64,000 nucleotides of DNA from the NCBI RefSeq assembly GCF_003350205.1, contig NZ_QLLC01000003.1:84731-148730 (forward strand), in the 5' to 3' direction. Source of the stretch: Brevundimonas bullata. GTDB taxonomy: Bacteria; Pseudomonadota; Alphaproteobacteria; Caulobacterales; Caulobacteraceae. Both the position numbers and the translations under genes were made by a program. Positions 1 to 8,566 of this stretch are shown piece by piece. Below the pieces are notes generated by a model that searched no databases, was not told the DNA's origin, and saw only the letters and a list, made by a program, of their open reading frames with translations. Position 1 is the stretch's first letter. Each line of letters begins with the position of its first letter.

Positions 1-723
1 CTCTACGCCAGGAAGCACGTCACCCAGACGCGCATCCTGCAACGCGTCGCCGCCATCCTGATCGGCCTGGTCACGCTGGGGCTGGCCCTGCTGACCATTC
101 CGGGCGTGCGCCAGTGGGGCATGTCGCTGCTGGCCTCGGCGGGCGTGGTCGGCATCGTCGCCGGTCTGGCGCTGCAACCCTTCCTGACCAACCTGATCGC
201 CGGCATCCAGATCGCCACGGCCCAGCCGATCCGCCTGGACGACGCCGTCATCGTCGAGGGCGAGTGGGGCCGGGTCGAGGAGATCACCTCGACCTATGTC
301 GTGGTCAAGCTGTGGGACTGGCGGCGGATGATCCTGCCGCTGACCTATTTCATCCAGAAGCCGTTCCAGAACTGGACCCGCGACAACGCCAGCCTGATCG
401 GCGTCGCCTTCCTCTATGTGGACTATGAGGCGCCGATCGACCGGCTGCGGGTCAAGCTGGAGTCCATCGCCCACGCCTCGCCGCTGTGGGACGGCGACGT
501 GGTTTCCTTGCAGGTCACCGACATCACCGAGCGGGTCGCCCAGGTCCGCTGCCTGACCAGCGCCAGAAACGCCTCGCTCGCCTTCGACCTGCGCTGCGAG
601 GTGCGCGAGAAGATGCTGGCCTTCATGCGCGATGAATGCCCGCAGGCCTTGCCGCGGGATCGGGTGGACCTGGATCGGAACGGGCGCGACCTTCTCCCTC
701 CCCGACACGGGGAGGGTGGCTGA
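1..723 (+). CDS. Mechanosensitive ion channel, MscS family (5' end missing)
   Basis: Membrane channel fragment that would release solutes on hypo-osmotic shock. The frame is open from base 1, so the N-terminus lies outside the window and 240 residues are visible. A hydrophobic helix (about residues 16-36) is followed by the glycine/alanine-rich pore helix of MscS (about 41-70, with SLLASAGVVGIVAGLALQ) and the beta domain with the VIVEGEWGRVEEI pattern, which is diagnostic for the family. The C-terminal cytoplasmic domain follows to about residue 225. The last dozen residues (RDLLPPRHGEGG) are encoded by the left arm of an intergenic inverted repeat, so the natural C-terminus has probably been replaced or extended by the repeat. 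Family call is firm; the gating class is not resolved. Confidence 0.9.
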   Translation, partial: LYARKHVTQTRILQRVAAILIGLVTLGLALLTIPGVRQWGMSLLASAGVVGIVAGLALQPFLTNLIAGIQIATAQPIRLDDAVIVEGEWGRVEEITSTYVVVKLWDWRRMILPLTYFIQKPFQNWTRDNASLIGVAFLYVDYEAPIDRLRVKLESIAHASPLWDGDVVSLQVTDITERVAQVRCLTSARNASLAFDLRCEVREKMLAFMRDECPQALPRDRVDLDRNGRDLLPPRHGEGG

Positions 724-842
724 GCCCGAAGGGCGAGGCCGGGTGGGGGCGCTTTCGCTGATCAAAGCGCCGCGCCCAGTATCGCCACGCCCTCCCCACC
801 CGGTCGCTTCGCGACCACCCTCCCCGTGACGGGGAGGGAGAG
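693..842. repeat. Class 1 intergenic inverted repeat
   Basis: Roughly 150-bp element with hairpin-forming ends of the type CTCCCTCCCC..GGGGAGGGTGG on the left and CCACCCTCCCC..GGGGAGGGAG on the right, plus inner arms GGGTGGGGGCG / CGCCACGCCC. A copy with the same ends and inner motif lies at 62365-62485, and related copies lie at 25645-25773, 34464-34619 and 41812-41932. The left arm overlaps the 3' end of the mscS gene and supplies its stop codon. Likely a non-autonomous REP-type element. Confidence 0.75.
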
Positions 843-847
843 GCGCT

Positions 848-1291
848 TCAGTCCTGCATCCGCTCGCGCCCGATCCGCACAGCCTCCGCCGTGCTGACCG
901 CATCAATCGCCCGCGCATCGGCTCCGCACGCCACCGCCGCCAGTTCCGCTGCATCCCCGCCGGGCGCGATGACGTAGGGCGCTGACTTCGTCGGCGTGAT
1001 CGGCCCCTCGGTCCCGTCCGCCTTCAGCGAGGCGAAGTCGAGCCGGTCCGCCGTCTGGGCCGCGCAGTCGAACCGCCACCAGGACCAGCCGCCGACATAG
1101 GCCGCGTCGCCGATGACTATGTCCTCCTCGCTGATCTGCAGCGAGCGCATCCGCACCCCGTCGGCATCGGGCATGACCGAGGCCACGTCGGCGAAGATGG
1201 CGAAGCGCCCGACGCCGGTCAGGACCAGACGATGCTCTGTGGTCGGCTGCGGGGCGGCCAGGAGGTTCAGGATCAGCAAGGCGAGGGTCAT
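848..1291 (-). CDS. Small secreted protein of unknown function
   Basis: 147 residues beginning with a short, very hydrophobic signal peptide (MTLALLILNLLAA) and then a hydrophilic domain. Two cysteines (in RFDCAAQ and AVACGAD) could form a disulfide in the periplasm. The layout (tryptophan-containing strand, Asp-Cys, then a C-terminal segment ending in a second Cys) is reminiscent of the surface-adhesin E-like family, but this is only a resemblance and no function is claimed. The gene is divergent from the WecG-type glycosyltransferase with a 47-bp gap, so the two probably share a promoter region. Its 3' end abuts a class 1 repeat. Confidence 0.65.
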   Translation of the reverse strand: MTLALLILNLLAAPQPTTEHRLVLTGVGRFAIFADVASVMPDADGVRMRSLQISEEDIVIGDAAYVGGWSWWRFDCAAQTADRLDFASLKADGTEGPITPTKSAPYVIAPGGDAAELAAVACGADARAIDAVSTAEAVRIGRERMQD

Positions 1292-1338
1292 GCCGCCTTC
1301 GTAACCGGGTGTTGACCGCCAGACGATAGGCTTCGTCC

Positions 1339-2094
1339 ATGACGCGCTTCATGACGCTGGATTTCACCGACGACGACGGCCCCGCCCTGCTGGATCGGGT
1401 GACGAGGCTGGCGCGTGGTCCCTATGCCTACGTCGTCACGCCCAATGTCGATCATGTCGTCAAGCTGATGGAAGGCCGGGTGGACCGCGAGGTCTATCAG
1501 GGGGCCGACCTCAAGCTCTGCGACAGCCGCATCCTCGGCCATCTGGCCCGGCTGCGCGGCAAGCGGCTGGCGGTCTATCCGGGCTCGGACATGACCGCGG
1601 ACCTGCTGGCCTCCGACGCCGCCGAACAACTGGCCATCGCCGTCTTCGGCCCTGATCGCGCCGCTTTCGACGATCTGGCCGCGCGCTACCCGAAGGCGCG
1701 CCTGAGCTTCCTGGACGCCCCGGTTCTGACGCCCGGCGCACCCGCCTGGGACAGGGCCGTGGGGGAGGTCCTAGCCGCCGATTGGGACGTGCTTCTGACC
1801 TGCATCTCCTTTCCGAAGCAGGAGCGGTTCGCCCATGCGCTTCGGATGGCCGGTCGTCCCCATGGCGTGGCCCTGTGCGTGGGCGCATCGGTCGATTTTC
1901 TGACGGGTCGTCAGCAACGCGCGCCGCGCCTGTTCCAGAAACTCTCGCTGGAGTGGCTCCATCGCCTGCTCAGCCAGCCCCGCCGGATGTTCCGTCGCTA
2001 TGTGGTCGAAGGACCAGCGATCCTGAGCTGGTTCATACGGATCGAAGTGCTGGGGTCTCGCGCGCCACGATCTGCTCGGCCTGGTTCAGGTTGA
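1339..2094 (+). CDS. WecG/TagA/CpsF family glycosyltransferase
   Basis: GT26 family enzyme that transfers a sugar (N-acetylmannosaminuronate or a similar residue) to an undecaprenyl-linked intermediate at the inner face of the cytoplasmic membrane during surface polysaccharide synthesis. Family marks are the [12 protein letters not shown] segment (TxNxD with the catalytic Asp), the CDSRILGHL stretch, [25 protein letters not shown] and the C-terminal [12 protein letters not shown] [15 protein letters not shown]. Length of 251 residues is normal. An alternative start is the ATG at 1351. The 3' end runs 62 bp into the 3' end of the convergent smc gene, and the last about 20 residues ([11 protein letters not shown]) are antisense to smc and probably not conserved. 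The sugar substrate cannot be told from sequence. Confidence 0.88.
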   Translation: MTRFMTLDFTDDDGPALLDRVTRLARGPYAYVVTPNVDHVVKLMEGRVDREVYQGADLKLCDSRILGHLARLRGKRLAVYPGSDMTADLLASDAAEQLAIAVFGPDRAAFDDLAARYPKARLSFLDAPVLTPGAPAWDRAVGEVLAADWDVLLTCISFPKQERFAHALRMAGRPHGVALCVGASVDFLTGRQQRAPRLFQKLSLEWLHRLLSQPRRMFRRYVVEGPAILSWFIRIEVLGSRAPRSARPGSG

Positions 2095-5000
2095 CGCTGA
2101 CCAGCTGGCTCATGCCGCGCTCGGGCATGGTGACGCCGTACAGGCGGTCCATGCGGCTCATCGTCACCGGGTTGTGGGTGATGACGATGAAGCGGGTGTC
2201 GGTGCGGCTGCGCATCTCGTGCAGCATCCGGCAGAAGCGGTCGACGTTGGCGTCGTCCAGCGGCGCGTCCACCTCGTCCAGCACGCAGACGGGCGCCGGG
2301 TTGGCCAGGAAGACGCCAAAGATCAGCGCCGCCGCCGTCAGGGCCTGCTCGCCGCCCGACATCAGGCTCATGACCGACAACCGCTTGCCGGGCGGGCAGG
2401 CGTAGATTTCCAGACCGGCCTCCAGCGGATCGTCGCTCTCGACCAGCTTCAGCTCGGCCTGGCCGCCGCCGAACAGAGCCTCGAACAGGGCCTTGAAGTT
2501 GGCGTTGATGACGTCGAACGCCGCTGTCAGCCGCTCGCGGCCCTCAGCGTTCAACTCGTCGATGCCGTCGCGCAGCTTGGCGATGGCCTGGGTCAGGTCG
2601 ATGCGTTCAGACTTCATGGCGCCCAGACGTTCGCCGTATTCGGCGGCCTCTTCCTCGGCGCGCAGGTTGACCGCGCCCAGTGCCTCGCGCTCGCGCTCCA
2701 GCCCGGATAGCAGGCTCTCGGCGCCGGCCGTGTCGGGCGGACGGGCGATGGCGTCGTCCAGCAGCTTCTGGCCCAGTTCGTCCGGCGACATCTGCGCCGT
2801 CTCGCGCAGGGTGGCTTCAGCCTCGACCAGACGTTCAGAGGCCGCCTCGGCGCGGACGGCCAGACCGGCGCGGGCCTCGCGCGCGGCCCCGGCGGCGGCC
2901 TCGGCGGCGCGGCTGGCGCGGTCGCTGTCGCCCGCCGTGCTTTCGGCCAGGGACAGGGCCTCGGCGGCGGCGCTCTTGCGCGTCTCGGCGGCGATCAGGG
3001 CGTCCATCAGGGCGTCGCGCTGCTCGGCGAAGCCCTGGGGCGCGATCTCGGCCTGTTTCAGCAGGGCTGAGGTCCTGTCGGCGTCCTTGCCCAGGGCCGC
3101 GACGCGGGCGGCGCTGTCCTTGGAGCGCCCGGCCCAGCCGGCGTGGGCGCGGCTCAGGCTGCCCAGGCGCTGTTCGCGTCCGGCGCGGTCTCTGGCCTCC
3201 TCGTCGCGGGTCGAGCGTGCGGTCTGGGCCGCCTGCCGCGCCGCATCCGCCGCCACGCGAGCCGCAGCCAGTTCGTCGCGCAGTCCGGCGATGGTCTCCG
3301 ACGGCGCCTCGACGCTCTGCGCGGCCTCCAGCGCGGCCTTGGCCTCGGCCACCTCGCCGTCCAGACGGGCGACGATCTCGTCCAGCGCCTGGGCGCGGGC
3401 CTCGCGACGGGTCTGGTCGCGCATCAGGCTTTCGACCCGGTCGCGAGCTGACGTCACGGCCTTGTCGGCGGCGAAGGGCTTGAGGCGGGCGGTCTTGACC
3501 GCCTCCTCGGCGGCGCGGAAGGCCTCGGTCGCGGCCTTCTGAGCCGCCTGAGCCGCCTCCAGCGCGGGCTTGCCCGTGTCGATCTCGGCTTCCAGCTCGG
3601 CCAGCCGCGTGCGCTGGGCCAGACGCACCGCAGCGGGGCGCGGGGCCTCTGCGCGGCTGACGAAACCGTCCCAACGATAGAGGTCGCCCTCGACCGTCAC
3701 CAGGCGGGCGCCGGTCGGCAGGGTCTTGGCCAGACGCGGCGCATCGGACTGGCTGGCGACGACGCAGAGGGCCAGACGCGCGGACAACTCGGCGGGGGCG
3801 GTCACATGGGCGGCCAGCGGGGCCAAGCCCTGCGGCCAGACCGGCGACGTCGCCTCGGCGCCGGCCCAGTGGGCGGCGGCGCGGGCGTCCAGGGCGGCGT
3901 CCAGATCATCGCCCAGGGCCGCCGCCAGCGCCGCCTCGTAACCCTTGGCCGCCGACACCTTGTCCAGCGCCGGCGGATGGTCGCGCTTGCCGGTGACCAG
4001 CAGTTGCGCCAGGCCCCGCGCCTCGGTCTGCAAGCGGCCCAGCCGGTCCTCGGCGGCGCGGGCCGCCGTGCGGGCCTCGGCCTCGGCGCGGGCCAGGTCG
4101 CCGCGCGCGGCTTCGGCGGCCTCGACGGCTTCGCGGGCGGCGGTCAGGTCAGCCTGGGCGGTTTCGAGGGCGGTGCGGGCGACGGCCAGTTCTGGCGTTT
4201 CCAGCGGACCGAGGGCCTCGCGTTCGCGCTTGGCCTGTTCGAACTGGCCGACGACGCGGGCCAGTCGAGCCTCGGCGTCGCGCTTCCTGGCGGTCTCGGC
4301 GTTGGCGCGGGCCTCGACAGCGGCCAGGGTCCCGGCCAGTCGTTCGACCTCGCCGTCGGCGGCCTTGCGCGCGTCTTCGGCGACCAGCAGCGCCTTCTCC
4401 AGCTCCGGCCCGCGCTCAGGCGCGGCGGCGATCTCGGCCTTGAGCCTGGTCAGTTCGTGGTCCAGCCGGTCCAGCTCGCGCTTCGCGTCGGCGGCCATGC
4501 CCTCCTCGCGCTCGACGTCGGCGCTGATGCGCGCCGCTTCGGCCTGCAGCCGGTCGACCTCGGCGCGGGCGGCCTGTTCGGCCATGTCGAGGCGGTCGCG
4601 CTCCAGCGTGGCCCTGTGGAGCAGGGCGCCGGCGACGGCGTCTTCCTCGCGCGCGGGCTTCATGGCGTCTTGCGCTTTCAAAGCCTCGGCCTCGGCCCTG
4701 GTCGCAGCGGCGCCGGCCTCGGCCACGGCGCGGTCGGCGTCGCGCAGTTCCTGGGCCGCGACTTCCGCCGCCGCCTTGGCGTCATTCCAGCGCACGTAGA
4801 GCAGGGCGGCTTGCAGGGCGCGGATCTCGGCCGAGATCTTCTTGTACTTCTCGGCCTGACGCGCCTCGCGCTTCAGCCGGTTCAGCGCAGTTTCAAGCTC
4901 GCGACCGATGTCGTCCAGCCGGTCGAGGTTGGCCTCCGCCGCCTTGAGGCGCAGCTCGGCCTCGTGCCGCCGGGTGTGCAGACCGGACACGCCGCCGGCC

Positions 5001-5497
5001 TCTTCCAGAATCCGCCTCCGGTTCTGCGGCTTGGCGGCGATCAGTTCGGAAATCTGGCCCTGACGCACCAGGGCGGGGGAGTTGGCCCCGGTCGAGGCGT
5101 CGGCGAACAGCAGCTGGACGTCGCGGGCGCGGACCTCCTTGCCGTTGATGCGATAGGTCGAGCCCTGGCCCCGGTCGATGCGGCGCGAAACCTCCAGAAC
5201 GGGGCTGTCGGTAAAGGGCTGGGGCGCGCGCTTCTGGGCGTTGTCGATGGTCAGGACGACTTCGGCGTGGCTGCGCGGCGGACGGCCTGCGGCCCCGGCG
5301 AAGATGACGTCGTCCATGCCCTGGCCGCGCATGGCCTTGGCCGAGTTGGCGCCCATGACCCAGCGCAGGCTTTCCAGCACATTGGACTTGCCGCAGCCGT
5401 TCGGCCCGACCACCCCGGTCAGGCCAGCCTCGATTTGAACTTCCGCCGCGTCGACGAAGGATTTGAAGCCGACGAGCTTCAGTCTCTGGAACTGCAT
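2033..5497 (-). CDS. smc: Chromosome segregation protein SMC
   Basis: ATPase of the Smc-ScpAB condensin that compacts and aligns newly replicated chromosome arms. Length 1154 residues. N-terminal ATP-binding head with Walker A GPNGCGKS (31-38), a long coiled coil, a hinge at roughly 500-640, a second coiled coil and a C-terminal head with the ABC signature [11 protein letters not shown] and Walker [16 protein letters not shown]. The coiled coils are extremely alanine/glutamate/arginine rich, which creates long spurious open frames on the opposite strand. It follows the dsbA-like gene after 10 bp on the same strand. A small GGGGC-TTAGC-GCCCC hairpin (5503-5517) overlaps that junction. The start ATG has no strong Shine-Dalgarno, which suggests coupling to the gene upstream. 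Confidence 0.97.
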   Translation of the reverse strand: MQFQRLKLVGFKSFVDAAEVQIEAGLTGVVGPNGCGKSNVLESLRWVMGANSAKAMRGQGMDDVIFAGAAGRPPRSHAEVVLTIDNAQKRAPQPFTDSPVLEVSRRIDRGQGSTYRINGKEVRARDVQLLFADASTGANSPALVRQGQISELIAAKPQNRRRILEEAGGVSGLHTRRHEAELRLKAAEANLDRLDDIGRELETALNRLKREARQAEKYKKISAEIRALQAALLYVRWNDAKAAAEVAAQELRDADRAVAEAGAAATRAEAEALKAQDAMKPAREEDAVAGALLHRATLERDRLDMAEQAARAEVDRLQAEAARISADVEREEGMAADAKRELDRLDHELTRLKAEIAAAPERGPELEKALLVAEDARKAADGEVERLAGTLAAVEARANAETARKRDAEARLARVVGQFEQAKREREALGPLETPELAVARTALETAQADLTAAREAVEAAEAARGDLARAEAEARTAARAAEDRLGRLQTEARGLAQLLVTGKRDHPPALDKVSAAKGYEAALAAALGDDLDAALDARAAAHWAGAEATSPVWPQGLAPLAAHVTAPAELSARLALCVVASQSDAPRLAKTLPTGARLVTVEGDLYRWDGFVSRAEAPRPAAVRLAQRTRLAELEAEIDTGKPALEAAQAAQKAATEAFRAAEEAVKTARLKPFAADKAVTSARDRVESLMRDQTRREARAQALDEIVARLDGEVAEAKAALEAAQSVEAPSETIAGLRDELAAARVAADAARQAAQTARSTRDEEARDRAGREQRLGSLSRAHAGWAGRSKDSAARVAALGKDADRTSALLKQAEIAPQGFAEQRDALMDALIAAETRKSAAAEALSLAESTAGDSDRASRAAEAAAGAAREARAGLAVRAEAASERLVEAEATLRETAQMSPDELGQKLLDDAIARPPDTAGAESLLSGLEREREALGAVNLRAEEEAAEYGERLGAMKSERIDLTQAIAKLRDGIDELNAEGRERLTAAFDVINANFKALFEALFGGGQAELKLVESDDPLEAGLEIYACPPGKRLSVMSLMSGGEQALTAAALIFGVFLANPAPVCVLDEVDAPLDDANVDRFCRMLHEMRSRTDTRFIVITHNPVTMSRMDRLYGVTMPERGMSQLVSVNLNQAEQIVARETPALRSV

Positions 5498-5507
5498 CGG
5501 CGGGGGC

Positions 5508-6179
5508 TTAGCGCCCCTTGAGCAGCGGGTCTATGGCCGCCGACAGGGTTTCGAGCGAATGGTCTGAGGCGCGCACGCCGTTGACGAAGAAGGACGGGGT
5601 GCCTTCGACGCCTGCCGCCACGGCGGCTTCGACATCGCGTTGCAGGGCCTGCCCCGTGGCGGGGTCGCCCAGGCAGGCTTCGATCTGGGCCTGGGTGCGT
5701 CCGCTGACGCTGATGGCGCCGGTGTACCAGTCACGGGCGTCGCCGCTGGCGAAGGCGGCGGATTGAGCGGCCATCAGGTAGTGGGCCACGTCAAAGAACT
5801 TGCCCGGCGCGGCGCAGCGCCCGATGGCGGCGGCGGTGGCCGCCACCTGGACCGGCTGGGTCGGCAGGTCGCGGAACACCAGCCTGACCTTGCCCGTGTC
5901 GATATAGCGGGCCTTGAAGGCCGGGAGGACATCATTGGTCCAGGCCGCGCAGTGGCTGCAGGTGAAGGAGGCGTACTCGATCACCGTCACCGGGGCGTCG
6001 GCGCGACCCAGCACCCGGTCCGCGGCGGTCACCGCCGGAACGGCGGCCAGGGTTGCGGTCGTCGCCTTCGCCGAAGGCGTGTCGGCGGCGAAGGCGGCAG
6101 GCGCGACGGCCAGCACGACGACCGTCGCCAGGACGGTCGAGGCCAGGGTTTTGAGCATATCCGGTCGCGCCTGCTTCAT
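5508..6179 (-). CDS. DsbA-family periplasmic thiol:disulfide oxidoreductase
   Basis: Thioredoxin-fold protein exported to the periplasm, 223 residues from the ATG at 6179. A signal peptide ends near APAAFAAD. The active site CSHC sits in [15 protein letters not shown] about 75 residues in, and the cis-proline loop is [10 protein letters not shown]. The DsbA/BdbD type with an all-helical insertion is clear. The ATG lies 3 nt after the stop of the upstream lipoprotein paralogue, pointing to translational coupling. An internal ATG at 6158 would give a shorter signal peptide and is possible. Role is inferred to be oxidation or isomerisation of cysteines in envelope proteins; the natural substrate is unknown. 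Confidence 0.9.
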   Translation of the reverse strand: MKQARPDMLKTLASTVLATVVVLAVAPAAFAADTPSAKATTATLAAVPAVTAADRVLGRADAPVTVIEYASFTCSHCAAWTNDVLPAFKARYIDTGKVRLVFRDLPTQPVQVAATAAAIGRCAAPGKFFDVAHYLMAAQSAAFASGDARDWYTGAISVSGRTQAQIEACLGDPATGQALQRDVEAAVAAGVEGTPSFFVNGVRASDHSLETLSAAIDPLLKGR

Positions 6180-6182
6180 CAA

Positions 6183-6812
6183 TTACTTGGCCAGTTCCGC
6201 GTCGATGGCTTCCGACAGGCCCGACAGGCTGCTGTCGACGACCTTGGTGCCATTGACGATGAAGGTCGGGGTGCCGGTCACGCCGGCGTCGAGGCCGGCC
6301 TTGATGCGGTTGCTCATCTCTTCGATGGCGGCCTTGTCGCTGATGCAGGCCTCGGTCTGCTCCTGGGTCAGACCGGCGGCGGCGGCGGTGCGGAACAGGG
6401 TGGTGCGCGGAGGAACGCCGGCCGCCCATTCCTTCTGGCTGGCCATGATGTCGTGCATGACGTCGAAGTATTTGTCTTCACCGGCGCAGCGCGCGATCAG
6501 GAAGCCGGCGACGGCGATGTCCTGCGGCGGGGTCGGGAACTCGCGGAAGACATAGCGGACCTTCTTGGTGTCCACATACTTGGTCTTGAACTCGGGCCAG
6601 ACTTCCTCGTTCCAGACGGCGCAGTGGCCGCAAGTGACCGAGGCGTACTCGACGACCGTGACCTTGGCGTCGGCGCCGGCGCCCAGGGCCATGTCGCCCT
6701 TGGCCTCGCCGCCGGTCTTGGCGGTACAGCCGGCGACGGTCGCCATGGCGGCCAGGGCGGCGGCGGTCAGGGCCGCGCGGCGGCTCATCGAAGCGTAACG
6801 GAACGTAGCCAT
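6183..6812 (-). CDS. DsbA-family lipoprotein (thioredoxin fold)
   Basis: Paralogue of the following gene with active site CGHC (residues 61-64) in VVEYASVTCGHCAVW and cis-proline loop TGTPTFIVNGTK. The N-terminus has twin arginines in SRRAALTAAA and a lipobox ending VAGC (Cys29), so it should be lipid-anchored to the periplasmic face of a membrane, unlike its soluble neighbour. An AAGGA ribosome binding site lies 6 nt before the ATG. First gene of the cluster dsb-like lipoprotein, dsb-like soluble protein, smc. The tandem pair could form a donor/acceptor relay or serve different substrates; the sequence does not decide this. Confidence 0.9.
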   Translation of the reverse strand: MATFRYASMSRRAALTAAALAAMATVAGCTAKTGGEAKGDMALGAGADAKVTVVEYASVTCGHCAVWNEEVWPEFKTKYVDTKKVRYVFREFPTPPQDIAVAGFLIARCAGEDKYFDVMHDIMASQKEWAAGVPPRTTLFRTAAAAGLTQEQTEACISDKAAIEEMSNRIKAGLDAGVTGTPTFIVNGTKVVDSSLSGLSEAIDAELAK

Positions 6813-6912
6813 GGATCGTCCTTGGGCGAGGGTGTGACTCTGAAGGATGGCGCGATTCCCTTGGACGCGCGCGATCCGCTTAGTTGTCGAGAACAGGTGC
6901 GGCGAAGGTTTG

Positions 6913-7476
6913 TCAACGGCGGTCGTTTTCGGGGGGCTGCGACAGCACCGCGCGACCCAGCTTGCGCAGGGCGGCTTTCAGGCTGTCCGGCGCATCCTCG
7001 ACCGAGGTGGCCAGTTCGGCCTCAACCGAGGCGGGCAGGGGCGGCAGGACCCTCATGCCGCGCGCCCTCGGCTTGGCGCCGGCGACGGGCAGGGGCTTGA
7101 CCGGCCCCTGGGCGATGCGCAGCCGCTCGACCGATCCGGCGCCGAGAAACAGGTTCACCCGCTGGATGATGTCTTCGGACTGATGCTGCACCAGCAGGGC
7201 GGCGGGACCGGCCACGCGCAGTTCCAGCGTGCCGCCGGCGGTCCCTCTACCCTTGGTCAGCTTCTGCGGGCGGGTGACGCGCGCCAGGCGCTCGCCGACG
7301 ATCTCGACCCAGCGGGGCTCCAGCGCCCCCGCGCCGCGCCCGAACTGGGCGTCCAGCTTCTTGATCAGCGGGGCCAGCGACCGACCCGCCGGGGGCGGCG
7401 GGCGCAACGGCGGGCGCGTCCGGCGTCGGGCCAGGATTTCGCGGGCTTCGCTTTCGGTGGGCAGAGGACGACGCAT
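6913..7476 (-). CDS. DUF721 / DciA-like protein
   Basis: 187 residues from the ATG at 7476. The N-terminus is basic and proline rich (residues about 10-35), followed by the DUF721 domain with LIKKLDAQFGRG, WVEIVGERLARVTRP and the beta-strand segment GTLELRVAGPAALLVQHQ that identify the family. DciA proteins load or help the replicative helicase DnaB in bacteria lacking DnaC, which includes Caulobacterales, so a role in replication initiation is plausible but inferred. It is divergent from mutY with only 21 bp between the start codons. A much longer upstream extension in the same frame is antisense to mutY and was not used. Confidence 0.85.
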   Translation of the reverse strand: MRRPLPTESEAREILARRRTRPPLRPPPPAGRSLAPLIKKLDAQFGRGAGALEPRWVEIVGERLARVTRPQKLTKGRGTAGGTLELRVAGPAALLVQHQSEDIIQRVNLFLGAGSVERLRIAQGPVKPLPVAGAKPRARGMRVLPPLPASVEAELATSVEDAPDSLKAALRKLGRAVLSQPPENDRR

Positions 7477-7478
7477 TC

Positions 7479-7497
7479 GTCCTATATAGCTCGACCC
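7479..7497. promoter_or_regulatory. Divergent dciA-like/mutY start region with TATATA core
   Basis: The two start codons face away from each other with 21 bp in between, and this gap holds CCTATATAGC (TATATA at 7483-7488). The core is nearly symmetric, so it could act as a -10 element in both directions, which would give transcripts with almost no leader. Neither gene has a recognisable Shine-Dalgarno, which fits leaderless translation. This is inference from spacing only. Confidence 0.35.
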
Positions 7498-8520
7498 ATG
7501 CCTGACGTCTCTTCCCTCCGCGCCGCCCTGCTTGATTGGTACGACGCCCATGCGCGCAGCCTGCCGTGGCGCGCCCCGCCGGGGTCGGGGATGCGCACCG
7601 ATCCCTATCGGGTCTGGCTGTCCGAGGTCATGTTGCAACAGACCACGGTCCCGCACGCCGCCCCCTATTTCGAGCGCTTCACCGCGCGCTGGCCGACCGT
7701 CAGCGATCTGGCCGCGGTCGAGGATTCCGACCTGATGGCCGCCTGGGCCGGGCTGGGCTACTACGCTCGCGCCCGCAACCTGCTGGCCTGCGCCCGCGCC
7801 GTGGCCAACGAGCACGGCGGCGTCTTTCCCGACAGCGAGGCGGCGCTTCTGGCCCTGCCGGGCGTGGGCGCCTATACCGCCGCCGCCGTGGCCGCCATCG
7901 CCTTTGACCGGCCCGCCAATGTCGTGGACGGCAATGTCGAGCGGGTCATGAGCCGCCTGTTCGCGGTTCAGACGCCTCTGCCCGCCGCCCGACCCGAGTT
8001 GAAACGTCTGGCCGCCCTGTTCGTCAGCGACGAGCGTCCCGGCGACTGGCCCCAGGCCCTGATGGATCTGGGCTCGGGCGTCTGTCGGCCCAAGTCGCCG
8101 TCGTGCGAGCTTTGCCCTCTGGCCTTCGGCTGCGAGGGCTTGAAGACCGGCGAACCGGCCCGCTACCCGCTCAAGGTCAAAAAGGCGGAGCGACCGCATC
8201 GCCTGGGTCACGCCTTTGTCCTGCGCGACGGCGAGGGCCGGATCGGTCTGGTGCGACGGCCCGATAAGGGGCTGCTGGGCGGCATGGTCGGCCTGCCGAC
8301 CTCGGACTGGAGCGCGACGCCGGACTTTATGGCCCCCGTCGACGCCGACTGGGTCGAAGTCGGAGCGGTCGAACATGTCTTCACCCACTTCAGCCTCACC
8401 CTGACGGTTCACGTCGGGACGGGGGGCGGCGACTTCCTCTGGACCGAGGCGGAAGACGCGCTGGCCTCTCTGCCGACGGTGTTCAGGAAGGCGCTGGAAC
8501 GGGGACTGGCCGGCCAATAG
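7498..8520 (+). CDS. mutY: A/G-specific adenine glycosylase MutY
   Basis: Base-excision enzyme that removes adenine mispaired with 8-oxoguanine. 340 residues. The N-terminal catalytic domain carries the SEVMLQQTT segment with the general acid Glu43, the helix-hairpin-helix LPGVGAYTAAAV and catalytic Asp144 in VVDGNVERV. The [4Fe-4S] ligands Cys196-x6-Cys203-x2-Cys206-x5-Cys212 are all present. The C-terminal NUDIX-like domain that recognises 8-oxoG follows (from about residue 235, ending with VEHVFTHFSLTLTV). ATG at 7498 is chosen because the catalytic domain begins right after it and the upstream frame is antisense to the DUF721 gene. Confidence 0.96.
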   Translation: MPDVSSLRAALLDWYDAHARSLPWRAPPGSGMRTDPYRVWLSEVMLQQTTVPHAAPYFERFTARWPTVSDLAAVEDSDLMAAWAGLGYYARARNLLACARAVANEHGGVFPDSEAALLALPGVGAYTAAAVAAIAFDRPANVVDGNVERVMSRLFAVQTPLPAARPELKRLAALFVSDERPGDWPQALMDLGSGVCRPKSPSCELCPLAFGCEGLKTGEPARYPLKVKKAERPHRLGHAFVLRDGEGRIGLVRRPDKGLLGGMVGLPTSDWSATPDFMAPVDADWVEVGAVEHVFTHFSLTLTVHVGTGGGDFLWTEAEDALASLPTVFRKALERGLAGQ

Positions 8521-8526
8521 CTTCTC

Positions 8527-8556
8527 GATCCTCCCCCATGATCATGGGGGAGGATC
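8527..8556. terminator. Perfect 30-bp palindrome, bidirectional terminator
   Basis: GATCCTCCCCCATG followed immediately by its reverse complement, lying between the convergent 3' ends of mutY and the amylo-1,6-glucosidase gene. It is symmetric and GC rich with no strong T-run. It probably ends or insulates transcription from both sides. The core CTCCCC..GGGGAG resembles the ends of the class 1 repeats and may be a solo end. Confidence 0.6.
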
Positions 8557-8566
8557 AAAGGGGCCG

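Noticed and set aside
632..829. 65-residue frame in the class 1 repeat
   Set aside because: Encodes proline/arginine-rich repeat sequence only; no start context and no similarity.
3806..5521. 571-residue plus-strand frame
   Set aside because: Entirely antisense to smc, low complexity Gly/Leu/Gln-rich, no domain; a by-product of GC-rich codon bias in the coiled coil.
6913..8517. 534-residue minus-strand frame across mutY and the DUF721 gene
   Set aside because: Only the last 187 residues match a family (DUF721). The rest is antisense to mutY, which has all catalytic and Fe-S residues.
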